A DNA stretch of 64,000 nt from Rhodospirillum sp. (GCA_013822765.1 PNKY01000015.1:50099-114098), one strand, 5' to 3'; shown: positions 34,300-43,475, counted from the first letter of the stretch. Numbers and translations: made by a program. The notes: generated by a model from the sequence alone, not told the origin.

Positions 34300-34980
34300 A
34301 TGACCCCAGGCAGCATCTATGACCGCGATGCGGACCGGTTGGCGCTGCTGGAAGCGACGCTCTCGCACGCCGCCTTCGATGGCTGGTCGCAGAAGGCGTT
34401 CGATTCAGGCGCCAAGGACGCAGGCATCCCCGCCGACCGCGCGCTCAACGCGTTCCCCGGCGGAATGTCGGAGCTGCTCGCCTTCTATCACGAGGTCGAG
34501 GACCGCGAGATGCTGGAGGCGATGCAGCGCGCCAACGTGATGGAAATGCGCGTGCGCGACCGTATCGCTTTTGGGGTCAAGGCGCGGCTGCAGCGCAACA
34601 TGCGCCATCGCGAGGCGATCAAGTCGGCCTGCAGCTTTCTTGCGATGCCGCACAACGGGGCGTTGGCGTTGCGCCTGCTCTACCGCACGGTCGACGCAAT
34701 GTGGTACGGCGCCGGGGACAACGCGACCGATTTCAACTTCTACACCAAGCGCGCGTTGCTGGCGGGCGTCTATTCCACGACGGTGCTCTATTGGCTGAAC
34801 GACAAGTCGGCCGGTGCTGCCGATACCTGGACGTTCCTCAACCGCCGGATCGATGAAGTGATGCAGGTGCCGAAATTGCTCGGCAAGTTCAGCGCGGTCA
34901 CCAGCCGCTTCCCCAATCCGTTCCGGGTGGCGCAGCGCATTCGCCCGCGCGGCTTCCGCACCAGGACCGCCCGTGGCTGA
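34300..34980 (+). CDS. COQ9 family ubiquinone-biosynthesis protein
   Basis: 226 residues. COQ9 start LLEATLSHAAFDGWSQKAFD, a TetR-like helical fold, and the lipid-binding C-terminal region MWYGAGDNATDFNFYTKRALLAGVYSTTVLYWLND, which is the diagnostic block. In mitochondria COQ9 binds lipid and presents the quinone precursor to COQ7; the alphaproteobacterial homologues are presumed to act likewise. It ends with a basic tail (RIRPRGFRTRTARG) overlapping the next gene by eight bases. Confidence 0.93.
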   Translation: MTPGSIYDRDADRLALLEATLSHAAFDGWSQKAFDSGAKDAGIPADRALNAFPGGMSELLAFYHEVEDREMLEAMQRANVMEMRVRDRIAFGVKARLQRNMRHREAIKSACSFLAMPHNGALALRLLYRTVDAMWYGAGDNATDFNFYTKRALLAGVYSTTVLYWLNDKSAGAADTWTFLNRRIDEVMQVPKLLGKFSAVTSRFPNPFRVAQRIRPRGFRTRTARG

Positions 34981-35458
34981 GCAGTTGACGCAGGCGCAGC
35001 GCGAGAAGCGCAAGCGCGACAGCGGCCGGGCCGGCTACGATCCGGCGCTGACGGCACTGTCGCGCGGCGCGCCGGTCATGGTTTATGACGGCGCGTGCAA
35101 CCTGTGCCATCGCTGGGTGCGCTTCGCGCTCAAGCGCGACCGCGCGCAGCGCCTGAAGTTCCTGGCGGCGCAATCGCCGCTGGGACAGGAGTTCCTGAAG
35201 CGGAACCGCCTGCCGGCGCAGACCTTCGACAGCTTCTACCTGGTCGAGAACGCCGTCATCCTGCACAAGTCCACGGGCTTTCTCACCATGGCGCAGTACT
35301 TGCGCTGGCCCTGGCCGTGGCTGGCGGTGTTCGGGGTTCTGCCGACCCACCCGCTCGATCGCTTCTACGACTGGATCGCGCAGAACCGTTATCGCTGGTT
35401 CGGCCGGCGCGAGCTGTGCCTGGTCGCGGACGAGGCGAAGGCCGAGCGGTTCCTCTGA
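34973..35458 (+). CDS. DCC-family (DUF393) thiol-disulfide oxidoreductase-like protein
   Basis: 161 residues. Defining motif DGACNLCHRWVRFALKRDR (DxxCxxC, about residue 37), then RLKFLAAQSPLGQEFL and SFYLVENAVILHKSTG, ending with the hydrophobic WPWLAVFGVLPTHPLDRFYDWIA block. The CxxC suggests redox chemistry, but the family has no firmly known function. It overlaps the COQ9-like gene by eight bases, so they are translationally coupled. Confidence 0.88.
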   Translation: MAEQLTQAQREKRKRDSGRAGYDPALTALSRGAPVMVYDGACNLCHRWVRFALKRDRAQRLKFLAAQSPLGQEFLKRNRLPAQTFDSFYLVENAVILHKSTGFLTMAQYLRWPWPWLAVFGVLPTHPLDRFYDWIAQNRYRWFGRRELCLVADEAKAERFL

Positions 35459-35466
35459 CCGCTTCC

Positions 35467-36018
35467 ATGGTGCACATCCATATTACCGGCGCGTCTGGTT
35501 CGGGAACCACGTCTCTCGGACGTGCGCTCGCCGAGGAGATGAGTGTCCTGCATCTCGATGCCGACGACTTGTTCTGGCTGCGGACCGAACCACCCTATGC
35601 GACGCCGAGAAACCGCGACGAACGCATCGATCTGCTTCTCGAGACTGCGCGGCCAGAGCCGAGCTGGATCTTGTCCGGATCCGCGCTGACCTGGGGCGCC
35701 AAGGTCGAGGCGTTGTTCGACTTGATTGTCTTCCTGCGAACTGACCCGCAGCTTCGCAACGACCGACTCCGTCAGAGGGAGATGGCGCGATACGGTGCGC
35801 GCATCCAAGCCGGCGGCGACATGGTGGCCAAGCACAAGGAATTCATGGACTGGGCGGCGCGCTATGACACCGCCGGGCCGGAGCAACGCAGCCTGGTTGC
35901 GCATGAGCAATGGCTTGTCACGCAGACCTGCCCTGTCCTGCGGCTCGATTCATCCCGCCCGATCGCCGATCTGGTCCGGGAGATTCGCAGACATCCTGCG
36001 ATGGCGGGCAAAACCTGA
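35467..36018 (+). CDS. P-loop adenylate-kinase-like protein
   Basis: 183 residues from ATG 35467. Walker A ITGASGSGTTSLGRAL at the N-terminus, a conserved LDADDLFWLRTEPPY that resembles the substrate site of shikimate/adenylate-kinase-like families, and an arginine-rich lid (RNDRLRQREMARYGARI). Probably phosphorylates a small molecule; substrate unknown. The longer track ORF from 35095 is out of frame with the DCC gene and is discarded upstream of 35467. Confidence 0.8.
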   Translation: MVHIHITGASGSGTTSLGRALAEEMSVLHLDADDLFWLRTEPPYATPRNRDERIDLLLETARPEPSWILSGSALTWGAKVEALFDLIVFLRTDPQLRNDRLRQREMARYGARIQAGGDMVAKHKEFMDWAARYDTAGPEQRSLVAHEQWLVTQTCPVLRLDSSRPIADLVREIRRHPAMAGKT

Positions 36019-36027
36019 TCTTCGTGC

Positions 36028-36639
36028 TCACGCCATCAGATCGTACGGCTGCTTCCAGCCGGGCAGGGCGCTGATGTCGGCGAGCCAGCGCTGTACGTTG
36101 GGCCAGCGCGCAAGATCGATGCCGGCCTGGTCGGCCCAGAACAGGTAACCGCAGCAGCTGATGTCCGCGACGGTCGCGATGTCGCCGAGCAGGAACTTGT
36201 GCGCGGCGAATTCGCCGTTCATGCGGTCGAGGTCCGCCACGGCGCGGCCGCGCAGCCAGTCCAGCACCTCCGGCTTGGTGTCCGGCACCCAGCGCAGCGC
36301 GAAGCGCAGGTTGGGAACCGAGATGCCGATGCGGTTCGCTTCCCAGAACAGCCATTCGCGCACCTGGTCGTGATCGACCGCATCGCGGCCGTAGAATTTT
36401 AGCGTGCGCTGCGCGAGATGCAGCAGGATCGCGTTCGACTGCACGTAGGCCTGGCTGCGATCCACCAGCACCGGCACCTCGCCATACTTGCTCGCTTGCT
36501 GGAACTCGGCCGGCCGCCGGTCGCGCGGCAGCTGGATGTCGACCGGGCGGTACTCGTGCGCCGTCTGGGTGAGGGCCAGCATCAGCCGGACCTTGTAGGA
36601 ATGGCCGGACTCTCGGTTGCCGTAAAGGATGAGATCCAA
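36028..36639 (-). CDS. Glutathione S-transferase family protein
   Basis: 203 residues. Thioredoxin-like domain MDLILYGNRESGHSYKVRLMLAL with the catalytic Ser candidate near residue 11, cis-Pro loop YGEVPVLVDRSQAYVQSNAILLHLA, and a helical C-terminal domain with GDIATVADISCCGYLFW. Substrate unknown. It is followed upstream on the same strand by a ChaC-type glutathione-degrading enzyme (27-base gap), so a shared glutathione role is likely. Confidence 0.88.
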   Translation of the reverse strand: MDLILYGNRESGHSYKVRLMLALTQTAHEYRPVDIQLPRDRRPAEFQQASKYGEVPVLVDRSQAYVQSNAILLHLAQRTLKFYGRDAVDHDQVREWLFWEANRIGISVPNLRFALRWVPDTKPEVLDWLRGRAVADLDRMNGEFAAHKFLLGDIATVADISCCGYLFWADQAGIDLARWPNVQRWLADISALPGWKQPYDLMA

Positions 36640-36666
36640 AGGTCACCTGAGGGAAAGCTCTTAGGC

Positions 36667-37362
36667 CTATCCTAGCGCCTTTTCTCCATGAGCGCGCATC
36701 CGTTCTGCGACCAGTTGCTGGAGACGCCACAGGAAATGGTCGTGAATGCCGAGTTCCTCGCACTTGAGCACGGTTTCCAGCAGGTATTCCGCGCAGCTGC
36801 CGTTTTCGCCGCAGGCGTGGGCGATGTGGTCGGCCACGACCTCGTCCGAGATGCGGCCGGCGTAGCGCTCGCCCTCGAAGTTCGCGACGAAGGTCAGGCC
36901 GCGCACGGGTCCCTGCATGGTGGTGAGCTTGACCCAGCGCGGCACGTAGCCGTTGCCGGTCATTTCGCGCTTCCAGACCGCCGCGACCTTGTCGCGCACG
37001 CCCGGCGCGGCGATGCGATAGACGACGCCACGGCACGACCCGCCGCGGTCGAGCGCCAGCATCAGGCCGGGATGCGAGCGCGAGCCGCGATAGCGCAGTT
37101 GCCACAGGCAGAAGCGGCGATGCCAGCCGTTGAGCAGGGCGGGACGGCTTTCGGCGAAATCCAGTTCCGGCTTCCACATCAACGAGCCGTAGCCGAACAG
37201 CCACAGGTCGCCCTCGTCACGCTCCTGCATCATGCAATCGAGCGCCTCTTCGACTTCTTCCGGCGTCCGGAGCTTGTGGGCGCCGACATCGTCCTTCACG
37301 GAATCTCGAAAGCGCGCCGCGATCATGGCACGCGTCAAGGATGGCTGGCGCGGTTCTTTCAT
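36667..37362 (-). CDS. ChaC-type gamma-glutamylcyclotransferase
   Basis: 231 residues. The substrate-binding signature is LFGYGSLMWKPELDF (about residue 57), with RFCLWQLRYRGSRSHPGLMLALD and the catalytic Glu region AAVWKREMTGNGY typical of ChaC. ChaC enzymes cleave glutathione to 5-oxoproline and Cys-Gly. Its ATG overlaps the stop of the Lrp-type regulator by four bases, so it is co-transcribed with the regulator of the adjacent sulfur-amino-acid locus. Confidence 0.92.
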   Translation of the reverse strand: MKEPRQPSLTRAMIAARFRDSVKDDVGAHKLRTPEEVEEALDCMMQERDEGDLWLFGYGSLMWKPELDFAESRPALLNGWHRRFCLWQLRYRGSRSHPGLMLALDRGGSCRGVVYRIAAPGVRDKVAAVWKREMTGNGYVPRWVKLTTMQGPVRGLTFVANFEGERYAGRISDEVVADHIAHACGENGSCAEYLLETVLKCEELGIHDHFLWRLQQLVAERMRAHGEKALG

Positions 37363-37865
37363 GACTTGCCGCGCCGCGATGGATGCGGTTCAAGCGGGCG
37401 CTTGCCCATCTCCACCTCGCGCAGCGCGAAGGCGGTTTCCATCGAGCTGATGTTGCCGACCGAGCGCAGCACGGTCTTCACGAAATCGTCGTAGCCCTCG
37501 AGGTCGTCTACCAGCACGCGCAGGAAATAGTCGCGCTGGCCGGTCATCAGGAAACACTCCTGCACCTGCGGCGCCTGGCTGATGGCGCGCTCGAAGGTCT
37601 CGATCGCTTCATCGCTGTGGATCGCGAGCTTGATCTCGACGAAGGCCATCATCTTGCGCCCGAGCTTGCGGGCGTCGACCTGCGCGGTGTAGCCGGTGAT
37701 GTAGCCGTCCTCCTCCAGCCGCCGCCAGCGGCGCAGGCAGGGCGACTGCGACAGCCCGACATGCTCGGACAACTCTGCTAGAGTGAGGCGGCAATTCGCC
37801 TGCAGCGCCGCGAGGATCTTGAGATCCAGGGCGTCCAGGTCCGGATTGGCAATATTTTGCGCCAT
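37359..37865 (-). CDS. mdeR: Lrp/AsnC-family regulator of the methionine-catabolic locus (MdeR-like)
   Basis: 168 residues. HTH (LDLKILAALQANCRLTLAELSEHVGLSQSPCLRRWRRLEEDGYI) and RAM domain (VQECFLMTGQRDYFLRVLVDDLEGYDDFV). In Pseudomonas putida the Lrp-type mdeR lies divergent from mdeA (methionine gamma-lyase) and mdeB; the same arrangement is present here, so I assign it by context. No clear Shine-Dalgarno precedes the ATG, which sits in an AT-rich patch that probably holds the regulator's own binding sites. Confidence 0.82.
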   Translation of the reverse strand: MAQNIANPDLDALDLKILAALQANCRLTLAELSEHVGLSQSPCLRRWRRLEEDGYITGYTAQVDARKLGRKMMAFVEIKLAIHSDEAIETFERAISQAPQVQECFLMTGQRDYFLRVLVDDLEGYDDFVKTVLRSVGNISSMETAFALREVEMGKRPLEPHPSRRGKS

Positions 37866-37900
37866 GGCTATTATTTTTGGTGAATTTTACCGCATATGTC

Positions 37901-37917
37901 AATTCTGAGGTGGAATT
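37901..37917. promoter_or_regulatory. AT-rich palindrome between mdeR-like and mdeA-like genes
   Basis: AATTC-TGAGGTG-GAATT is an inverted repeat in the 123-base divergent promoter region, next to a further imperfect repeat (GGTGAATTTTACC) at 37879-37891. Both lie in a local AT-rich island and are reasonable Lrp-type operators. Confidence 0.4.
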
Positions 37918-37988
37918 AGGCGCATCTTTGCGCAGATCGCATCGTAACGTGGTTAACCTGAACAGACCGCGAGTCTCGGGAGGCCGCC

Positions 37989-39272
37989 ATGAAACAACAG
38001 CCCTATCACAAGCGCTTTGTGGGCACCCACAAGCTGAATCCTGACACTCTGATGATGAGCTACGGCTATGACCCGAAGCTCTCCGAGGGCGCGGTCAAAA
38101 CGCCTTTGTTCATGAGCTCGACCTTCGCCTTCCGCACCGCGGAAGAGGGCGCGCATTTCTTCGACGTGACCTCCGGCCGCGTGAAGCTGAATGCCGAGGA
38201 AACCTCGGGCCTGGTTTATTCCCGGTTCAACAATCCGAATCTGGAAGTGCTGGAGGATCGCATCTCCGTCCTGGAAGAAGCGGACGCGGCCTGCGTCTTC
38301 TCCAGCGGCATGTCGGCGATCACCACCGCCGCCATGGCATTCCTGCGCCCGGGCATGTCGATGGTAATGAGCAAGCCGATCTATGGCGGCACGTCGTCGC
38401 TGTTCTCCAGCTTTTTTCCCGACCTTGGAATCACCGTGGTGCCGATGACCGACGGCATGAGCGTCGATGGCATCACCTCCGCGATGAACGAAGCGGCGCG
38501 CCATGGACAACTCGGCATGGTGCTGATCGAGACGCCGGCCAATCCGACCAACACCCTGATCGATATCGGGTTGGTCGGCGGGCAATGCCTGCAGCATGGA
38601 TTGCGCAGCGGGCACAAGCCGTTGCTGGTGGTGGACAACACCTTCCTCGGTCCGATCTATCAGAAGCCGATCCTGCACGGCGCGGACCTGGTGGTCTATT
38701 CCGTCACCAAGTATCTGGCGGGCCACAGCGACCTGGTGGCCGGGGCGGTGGCGGGACGCAGTGACCTGATGGCGACCGTCCTGAAGTTGCGCGGCCTGCT
38801 CGGTACCCAGCTCGACCCGCACAGCTGCTGGCTGATCAGCCGGTCGCTGGAAACCTTGAGCCTCCGGATGCAGCGCGCCAACGAAAGCGCGCGGACCATC
38901 GCGGAATATGTGCGCAATCATCCGGGAGTCGAGGACGTCAATTATCTTGGTTTTCTGAAGCCGGGATCGCGCCAGGCCGAGCTGTTCGCAAAACAGTGCG
39001 GCAGCGCCGGCTCGACCTTCGCCTTTACCATCAAAGGCGGACGGGAAGCGGCGTTCCGGTTCCTCAACCGCATCCAGATCATCAAGCTTGCGGTCAGCCT
39101 GGGCGGGACGGAATCGCTGATCTGCCATCCGGCCTCGACCACCCATTCGGGCATCAAGGCGGAGGAACGCAAGGCGCTCGGCATCACCGAAGGCACGATC
39201 CGGCTTTCGATCGGCGTCGAGGATCCCAGCGACTTGCTGGCCGATATCGAACAGGCGATGGCGGCAGCCTAA
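37989..39272 (+). CDS. mdeA: Cys/Met-metabolism PLP enzyme, probable methionine gamma-lyase (MdeA-like)
   Basis: 427 residues of the trans-sulfuration fold-type I family. PLP lysine in VYSVTKYLAGHSDLVAGA, the YSRFNNPN loop whose Tyr/Arg contact the phosphate of the neighbouring subunit, and VVDNTFLGP. Known gamma-lyases release 2-oxobutyrate, ammonia and methanethiol from methionine. Pseudomonas methionine gamma-lyase has a cysteine in its YGCT motif; here it is YGGT, so methionine specificity is uncertain and cystathionine chemistry remains possible. GGGAGG precedes the ATG. Next gene is an E1-like 2-oxoacid enzyme, matching mdeAB. Confidence 0.85.
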   Translation: MKQQPYHKRFVGTHKLNPDTLMMSYGYDPKLSEGAVKTPLFMSSTFAFRTAEEGAHFFDVTSGRVKLNAEETSGLVYSRFNNPNLEVLEDRISVLEEADAACVFSSGMSAITTAAMAFLRPGMSMVMSKPIYGGTSSLFSSFFPDLGITVVPMTDGMSVDGITSAMNEAARHGQLGMVLIETPANPTNTLIDIGLVGGQCLQHGLRSGHKPLLVVDNTFLGPIYQKPILHGADLVVYSVTKYLAGHSDLVAGAVAGRSDLMATVLKLRGLLGTQLDPHSCWLISRSLETLSLRMQRANESARTIAEYVRNHPGVEDVNYLGFLKPGSRQAELFAKQCGSAGSTFAFTIKGGREAAFRFLNRIQIIKLAVSLGGTESLICHPASTTHSGIKAEERKALGITEGTIRLSIGVEDPSDLLADIEQAMAAA

Positions 39273-39298
39273 AAAGAAAAGGGACGGGGGACGGATCG

Positions 39299-41695
39299 AT
39301 GGCTCAGGCGGCGAACGCGCCGGTGGCGACCGGCGTGCAGACCTTTCCGATCGATGTGCTGCGCGATATCGAGCGCAAGGTGCTCTGGCTGTCGACTCAG
39401 ATCATCCACAACGCCAATCACGAGCGCGACAACGACGACGGGCTGAAGGTCGGCGGGCACCAGGCCTCGTCGGCGTCGTTGGTCAGCATCATGACCGCGC
39501 TCTACTTCTCGATCCTGCGTCCGCAGGACCGCGTGGCGGTGAAGCCGCACGCCTCGCCGGTGTTCCACGCCATCCAGTATCTGCTGGGCAACCAGACGCT
39601 CGACAAGCTGAAGAACTTCCGCGGTTTCGGTGGCGCGCAGTCCTATCCATCGCGCACCAAGGACATCGACGACGTGGACTTTTCCACCGGCTCGGTCGGC
39701 CTCGGCGTCGCCATGACCTCGTTCGCCAGCCTGGTGCAGGACTACATCCGCGCCCATGGCTGGGGCCACAACTGGCCGGAGGGGCGCATGGTTGCGCTGG
39801 TCGGCGATGCAGAACTCGACGAGGGCAACATCTACGAGGCGCTGATCGAAGGGTGGAAGCATAACCTGCGCAACACCTGGTGGGTGATCGATTACAACCG
39901 GCAAAGCCTGGACGCGGTGATCTCCGCGCCGCTCACCGGCAAGCTCACCACCGTGTTCGAGAACATGGGCTGGCGCGTCGTCACGGTGAAATACGGCAAG
40001 CGGCTGCAGGCGCTGCGGGCCAAGCCCGGCGGGCAGGCGGTGCTCGATTGGATCGATGCGTGCGACAACGGCCTCTATTCGGCGCTGTGCTTCCAGGGCG
40101 CGGCCGGCTGGCGCGCGCAGTTGGCGGACGATGTGACGGACGCCGATGCGCGGGCTCTGATCGATGCGATGGATGACGAGACCCTGGCTGCGACCATGAC
40201 CGACCTGGGCGGCCATTGCCTAGAGAGCCTGCTCGAGGCGTTCGCCGAGGCCAGCGCAACCGACCAGCCGGCCTGCTTCATCTGCTATACGATCAAAGGC
40301 AAGGGACTGCCGCTGGCGGGACACAAGGACAATCACGCCGGCCTGATGAGTCCGGAGCAGATGAAGGGCTTCAAGGCAGCGAACAACGTCCTCGACGGCC
40401 AGGAATGGTCGAAGACCGCCGGCCTCAACCGCGCGGAGCGCGAATTCGAAGCGCTGCTTGGCGAGACGCCGTTCAATGCCAAGGGCCGGCGGCGGTTTGA
40501 CGCCGAGCGGATCGAGGTCGGCACACTGCCGCTGCCGCCGATCAAGGGCGCGATGTCGACGCAGCAGGGCTTCGGCCAGATCCTGGCGGAGATCGCGCGC
40601 GCCGGCGGCAAGCTCGCTGACCACATCGTCACGACCTCGCCGGACGTCACGGTCTCCACCAACCTCGGTCCGTGGGTCAACCGACGCGGCGTGTTCGCGA
40701 TGCAGGCGCAGGAGGATGTGTTCCAGGCGCGCAAGCTGATGTCGGCGCAACGCTGGGGCAAGGGGCAGTCCGGACAGCATATCGAGCTCGGCATCGCCGA
40801 GAACAACCTGTTCCTGATGCTGGCGGCGATGGGCCTTAGCCACAGCATTTTCGGCGAGCGGCTGCTGCCGATCGGGACGCTGTACGATCCGTTCATCGCG
40901 CGCGGCTTGGATGCACTCAACTACGCCTGCTATCAGGATGCGCGCTTCATCCTGGTGGCGACGCCGTCGGGCATCACGCTGGCGCCGGAGGGCGGCGCGC
41001 ACCAGTCGATCGGCACGCCGTTGATCGGCATGGCGCAGGACGGCATCGCGAGCTTCGAGCCGTCCTATGTCGACGAGCTCGGCGTTATCCTGGAATGGGC
41101 GCTGGAATACATCCAGCGCGCGCCCAAGGCGGAGAAGGGCGACGCTTGGCTGCACGAGCGCGATGGCGGCTCGGTCTATCTACGGCTGTCGACGCGCACG
41201 ATCGACCAGGTGCTGCGCCCGATGTCGCCGGAGCTGCGCGACGGCATCATCCAGGGCGGCTATTGGATGCGTCCGCCGGCCGAAGGCGCGGGCCTCGCGG
41301 TGGCCTTCACCGGCGCAGTGGCGCCCGAAGCGGCGACGGCGATGGGCGAGCTATTGCGCTATTTCCCCGGTGCCGGACTGCTGGCGGTCACGTCGGCGGA
41401 TCGCCTCAACGCCGGCTGGAAGGCGGCACAGACCGCGCAACAGCATGGCCGTGACGAGGCTTCGCACATCGAGAGCCTCCTGGCGCCGCTGGCACGCGAT
41501 GCCCGCATCGTCACGGTGCTGGACGGGCACCCGACAACCTTGTCCTGGATGGGCGGCGTCCACGGTCACCGCGTGCACGCCCTGGGCGTCGAGCATTTCG
41601 GCCAGACCGGCACCATCCCCGATCTCTATCGCCAGTACCGCATCGACGCCGCGGCGATCGTAGAAGCCGCCACTGTCGCCATGCGCCGGAAGTAA
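39299..41695 (+). CDS. mdeB: Homodimeric PDH-E1-like thiamine enzyme, probable 2-oxobutyrate dehydrogenase E1 (MdeB-like)
   Basis: 798 residues related to AceE and transketolase. N-terminal DGLKVGGHQASSASLVSIMTALYF, the thiamine-diphosphate motif LVGDAELDEGN ending at DYNRQSLD, a QAQEDVFQARKLM block and a C-terminal transketolase-like domain with GHRVHALGVEHFGQTG. In Pseudomonas putida MdeB follows methionine gamma-lyase and handles the 2-oxobutyrate released; the gene order here is the same. The ATG at 39299 is 26 bases after mdeA; the longer track ORF is a shadow. No E2/E3 genes are adjacent. Confidence 0.85.
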   Translation: MAQAANAPVATGVQTFPIDVLRDIERKVLWLSTQIIHNANHERDNDDGLKVGGHQASSASLVSIMTALYFSILRPQDRVAVKPHASPVFHAIQYLLGNQTLDKLKNFRGFGGAQSYPSRTKDIDDVDFSTGSVGLGVAMTSFASLVQDYIRAHGWGHNWPEGRMVALVGDAELDEGNIYEALIEGWKHNLRNTWWVIDYNRQSLDAVISAPLTGKLTTVFENMGWRVVTVKYGKRLQALRAKPGGQAVLDWIDACDNGLYSALCFQGAAGWRAQLADDVTDADARALIDAMDDETLAATMTDLGGHCLESLLEAFAEASATDQPACFICYTIKGKGLPLAGHKDNHAGLMSPEQMKGFKAANNVLDGQEWSKTAGLNRAEREFEALLGETPFNAKGRRRFDAERIEVGTLPLPPIKGAMSTQQGFGQILAEIARAGGKLADHIVTTSPDVTVSTNLGPWVNRRGVFAMQAQEDVFQARKLMSAQRWGKGQSGQHIELGIAENNLFLMLAAMGLSHSIFGERLLPIGTLYDPFIARGLDALNYACYQDARFILVATPSGITLAPEGGAHQSIGTPLIGMAQDGIASFEPSYVDELGVILEWALEYIQRAPKAEKGDAWLHERDGGSVYLRLSTRTIDQVLRPMSPELRDGIIQGGYWMRPPAEGAGLAVAFTGAVAPEAATAMGELLRYFPGAGLLAVTSADRLNAGWKAAQTAQQHGRDEASHIESLLAPLARDARIVTVLDGHPTTLSWMGGVHGHRVHALGVEHFGQTGTIPDLYRQYRIDAAAIVEAATVAMRRK

Positions 41696-41796
41696 GCGCC
41701 CTATGCACGAGACGGCGGTGATCGCCGCCGGGCTCTGCTGCTAGAGTGCGTCGGGTCCCCGGGCTGGCGGGGCCGGTCGTCAGGGGACGCACTGAC

Positions 41797-42555
41797 ATGG
41801 ATATCGCTCGCGCAGCGCTGCTGTTCGCCGCGGGGTTTGGCGGCGGGGTTGCGTCATCGATCGCGGGCGGCGCGTCGCTGATCACGTTTCCCACCCTGCT
41901 CGGCCTCGGGCTGCCGCCGGTCGCGGCCAATGCCACCAATGCGGTCGGGCTCTCGCTCAGCAACTTCATGGCGGCGGTGGCCGATTGGCGCCGGCGGCCG
42001 AGTTGGGGCCGCTCTTTGAGCTGGTTGTTCGTCATCAACGTGGTCGGTGGCGCGCTCGGCGCGCTCCTGATGCTGGAGACGCCGGCGGATCTGTTGATTT
42101 TGCTGGTGCCAGCCCTGATCGGCGGTGCGACCCTGTTGTTGGCTCTCGGTCCGTGGATCCAGCGCCAATTGCCCAGCGGCGGCCAGGGCGGCCTGCAGAT
42201 GGCGTGGGTGGCTTTTCCGATCTTCCTGTCGTCGATCTACGGCGGCTATTTCGGCGCGGGGCTCGGTGTCATCAACCTCGCCATCCTGTCGATCGGCGGC
42301 TTGACCGATTTCCGCAGCACCAACGTGCTCAAGAACATCCTGATCACCGGAGTCAGTCTGTCGTCGGTGTGGATCTATGTGTGGCAGGGCGCTTTGGTGT
42401 GGCCGGCGACTCTGTTGCTGATGGCCGGCTCGATCGGCGGCGGCTATGCCGGCGGGCATCTCATCCGGATCCTGCCGCCTCGCCTGGTGCGCATCGCCAT
42501 CATCGCGTTCGGCACCGCGGCGACGGCACTCTATGCCGGCAAATACTGGTTCTAG
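41797..42555 (+). CDS. TSUP-family (TauE/SafE-like) membrane transporter
   Basis: 252 residues, about eight helices in two repeats: GFGGGVASSIAGGASLITFPTLLGLGLPPVAANATNAVGL at the N-terminus and GGYFGAGLGVINLAIL...STNVLKNIL for the second half, both family signatures. TSUP proteins export sulfite, sulfoacetate or other organic anions. Placement after the methionine-degradation genes would suit export of a sulfur anion (inference). ATG 41797 is preferred over the track start. The stop overlaps the convergent LysR gene by four bases. Confidence 0.85.
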   Translation: MDIARAALLFAAGFGGGVASSIAGGASLITFPTLLGLGLPPVAANATNAVGLSLSNFMAAVADWRRRPSWGRSLSWLFVINVVGGALGALLMLETPADLLILLVPALIGGATLLLALGPWIQRQLPSGGQGGLQMAWVAFPIFLSSIYGGYFGAGLGVINLAILSIGGLTDFRSTNVLKNILITGVSLSSVWIYVWQGALVWPATLLLMAGSIGGGYAGGHLIRILPPRLVRIAIIAFGTAATALYAGKYWF

Positions 42556-43475
42556 CGCACCTTGCCCAGCGCCTGCGCCAACTCGCCCTCCAGCCAGTTG
42601 AGGCCGGCATCCTGGGCGGTGTTCTCGTGGCGCAGGGTGCCGACCTCGAAGCCGGGCATTGGAAACGGCACCTCAAATTGCCGGAGGCCGAAGGCGGCGG
42701 CATGGCGCTTGGCGAGCCGGCGCGGCGCGGTCGTGATCATGTCGGAGCCGGCGACGGCGGCAAAGCCGGCGAGGAACTGCGGTACCGCGGCGACGACGCG
42801 GCGCTCCTTGCCGATCTTCGCGAGCGCATTGTCCACCGAGCCGCGCGCATCGCCCGCCGCCGACACCAACAGGTGACCGCACTTCAGATAATGCGCAAGG
42901 TCCAGCTTGCGACCGATGACCGGATGGCGGGGGCGCGCCAGCACGACGAAATCCTCCGTCAGCAGCGTGCGCTGCAGGAACGGTCCGCTCGCAGCCGGGA
43001 TGCCGAGGATGAGATCGATGGACCCATTGGCCAGCGCCATGCGGCCCTCCTCGTAGCCCAGCGAGCAGAACGCAAGGCGGCAACCGGGCGCGATGGTGCT
43101 GAAGCGCGCGAGGAAGTCGGGCACCAGCATGGCGATCGCATAGTCCAGGGCCGCGATGCGGAACTCGCGGGCCGCCGTGCCCGGATCGAAGTGGCGGCCC
43201 TGCTGCAGCGCGTCGCGCAAGGTGGCAAGCGCCTGGGCCACCGGCTGCGCCAGGGCGAGCGCACGCGGCGTCGGCTGCACCCCGTTCGCTCGCCGGACGA
43301 ACAGCGGATCGCCGAGTATGTCGCGCAGGCGGGTCAAAGCGTGGCTGATCGCCGGCTGCGTGAGGCCGAGCTGCTGGGCAACCGCTGTCAGCTTGCGGTG
43401 GCGGAGGGCGCCGTCCAGCACCATCAGCAGCGTCAGGTCCAGGCGACGCAGTTCAATTTCACTAATATCTCTCAT
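42552..43475 (-). CDS. LysR-family transcriptional regulator
   Basis: 307 residues. HTH LDLTLLMVLDGALRHRKLTAVAQQLGLTQPAISHALTRLRD, then FVRRANGVQPTPRALAL and a periplasmic-binding-like effector domain (FRIAALDYAIAMLVPDFLARF). The NodD/PnbR-like branch often starts RRLDLTLLMVLDALLRHR. Divergent from a quinone reductase, its likely target. No Shine-Dalgarno precedes the ATG, which overlaps an ATGAAA/TTTCAT palindrome. Confidence 0.92.
   Translation of the reverse strand: MRDISEIELRRLDLTLLMVLDGALRHRKLTAVAQQLGLTQPAISHALTRLRDILGDPLFVRRANGVQPTPRALALAQPVAQALATLRDALQQGRHFDPGTAAREFRIAALDYAIAMLVPDFLARFSTIAPGCRLAFCSLGYEEGRMALANGSIDLILGIPAASGPFLQRTLLTEDFVVLARPRHPVIGRKLDLAHYLKCGHLLVSAAGDARGSVDNALAKIGKERRVVAAVPQFLAGFAAVAGSDMITTAPRRLAKRHAAAFGLRQFEVPFPMPGFEVGTLRHENTAQDAGLNWLEGELAQALGKVR

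Noticed and set aside
37871-37891. Possible -10/-35 elements in the mdeR-mdeA gap
   Set aside because: The stretch is AT-rich enough to produce several weak matches; none stands out, so only the palindromes were reported.
41703-41744. Tiny ORF of 13 codons after mdeB
   Set aside because: No ribosome binding site and no recognisable sequence; part of it folds as a weak hairpin.
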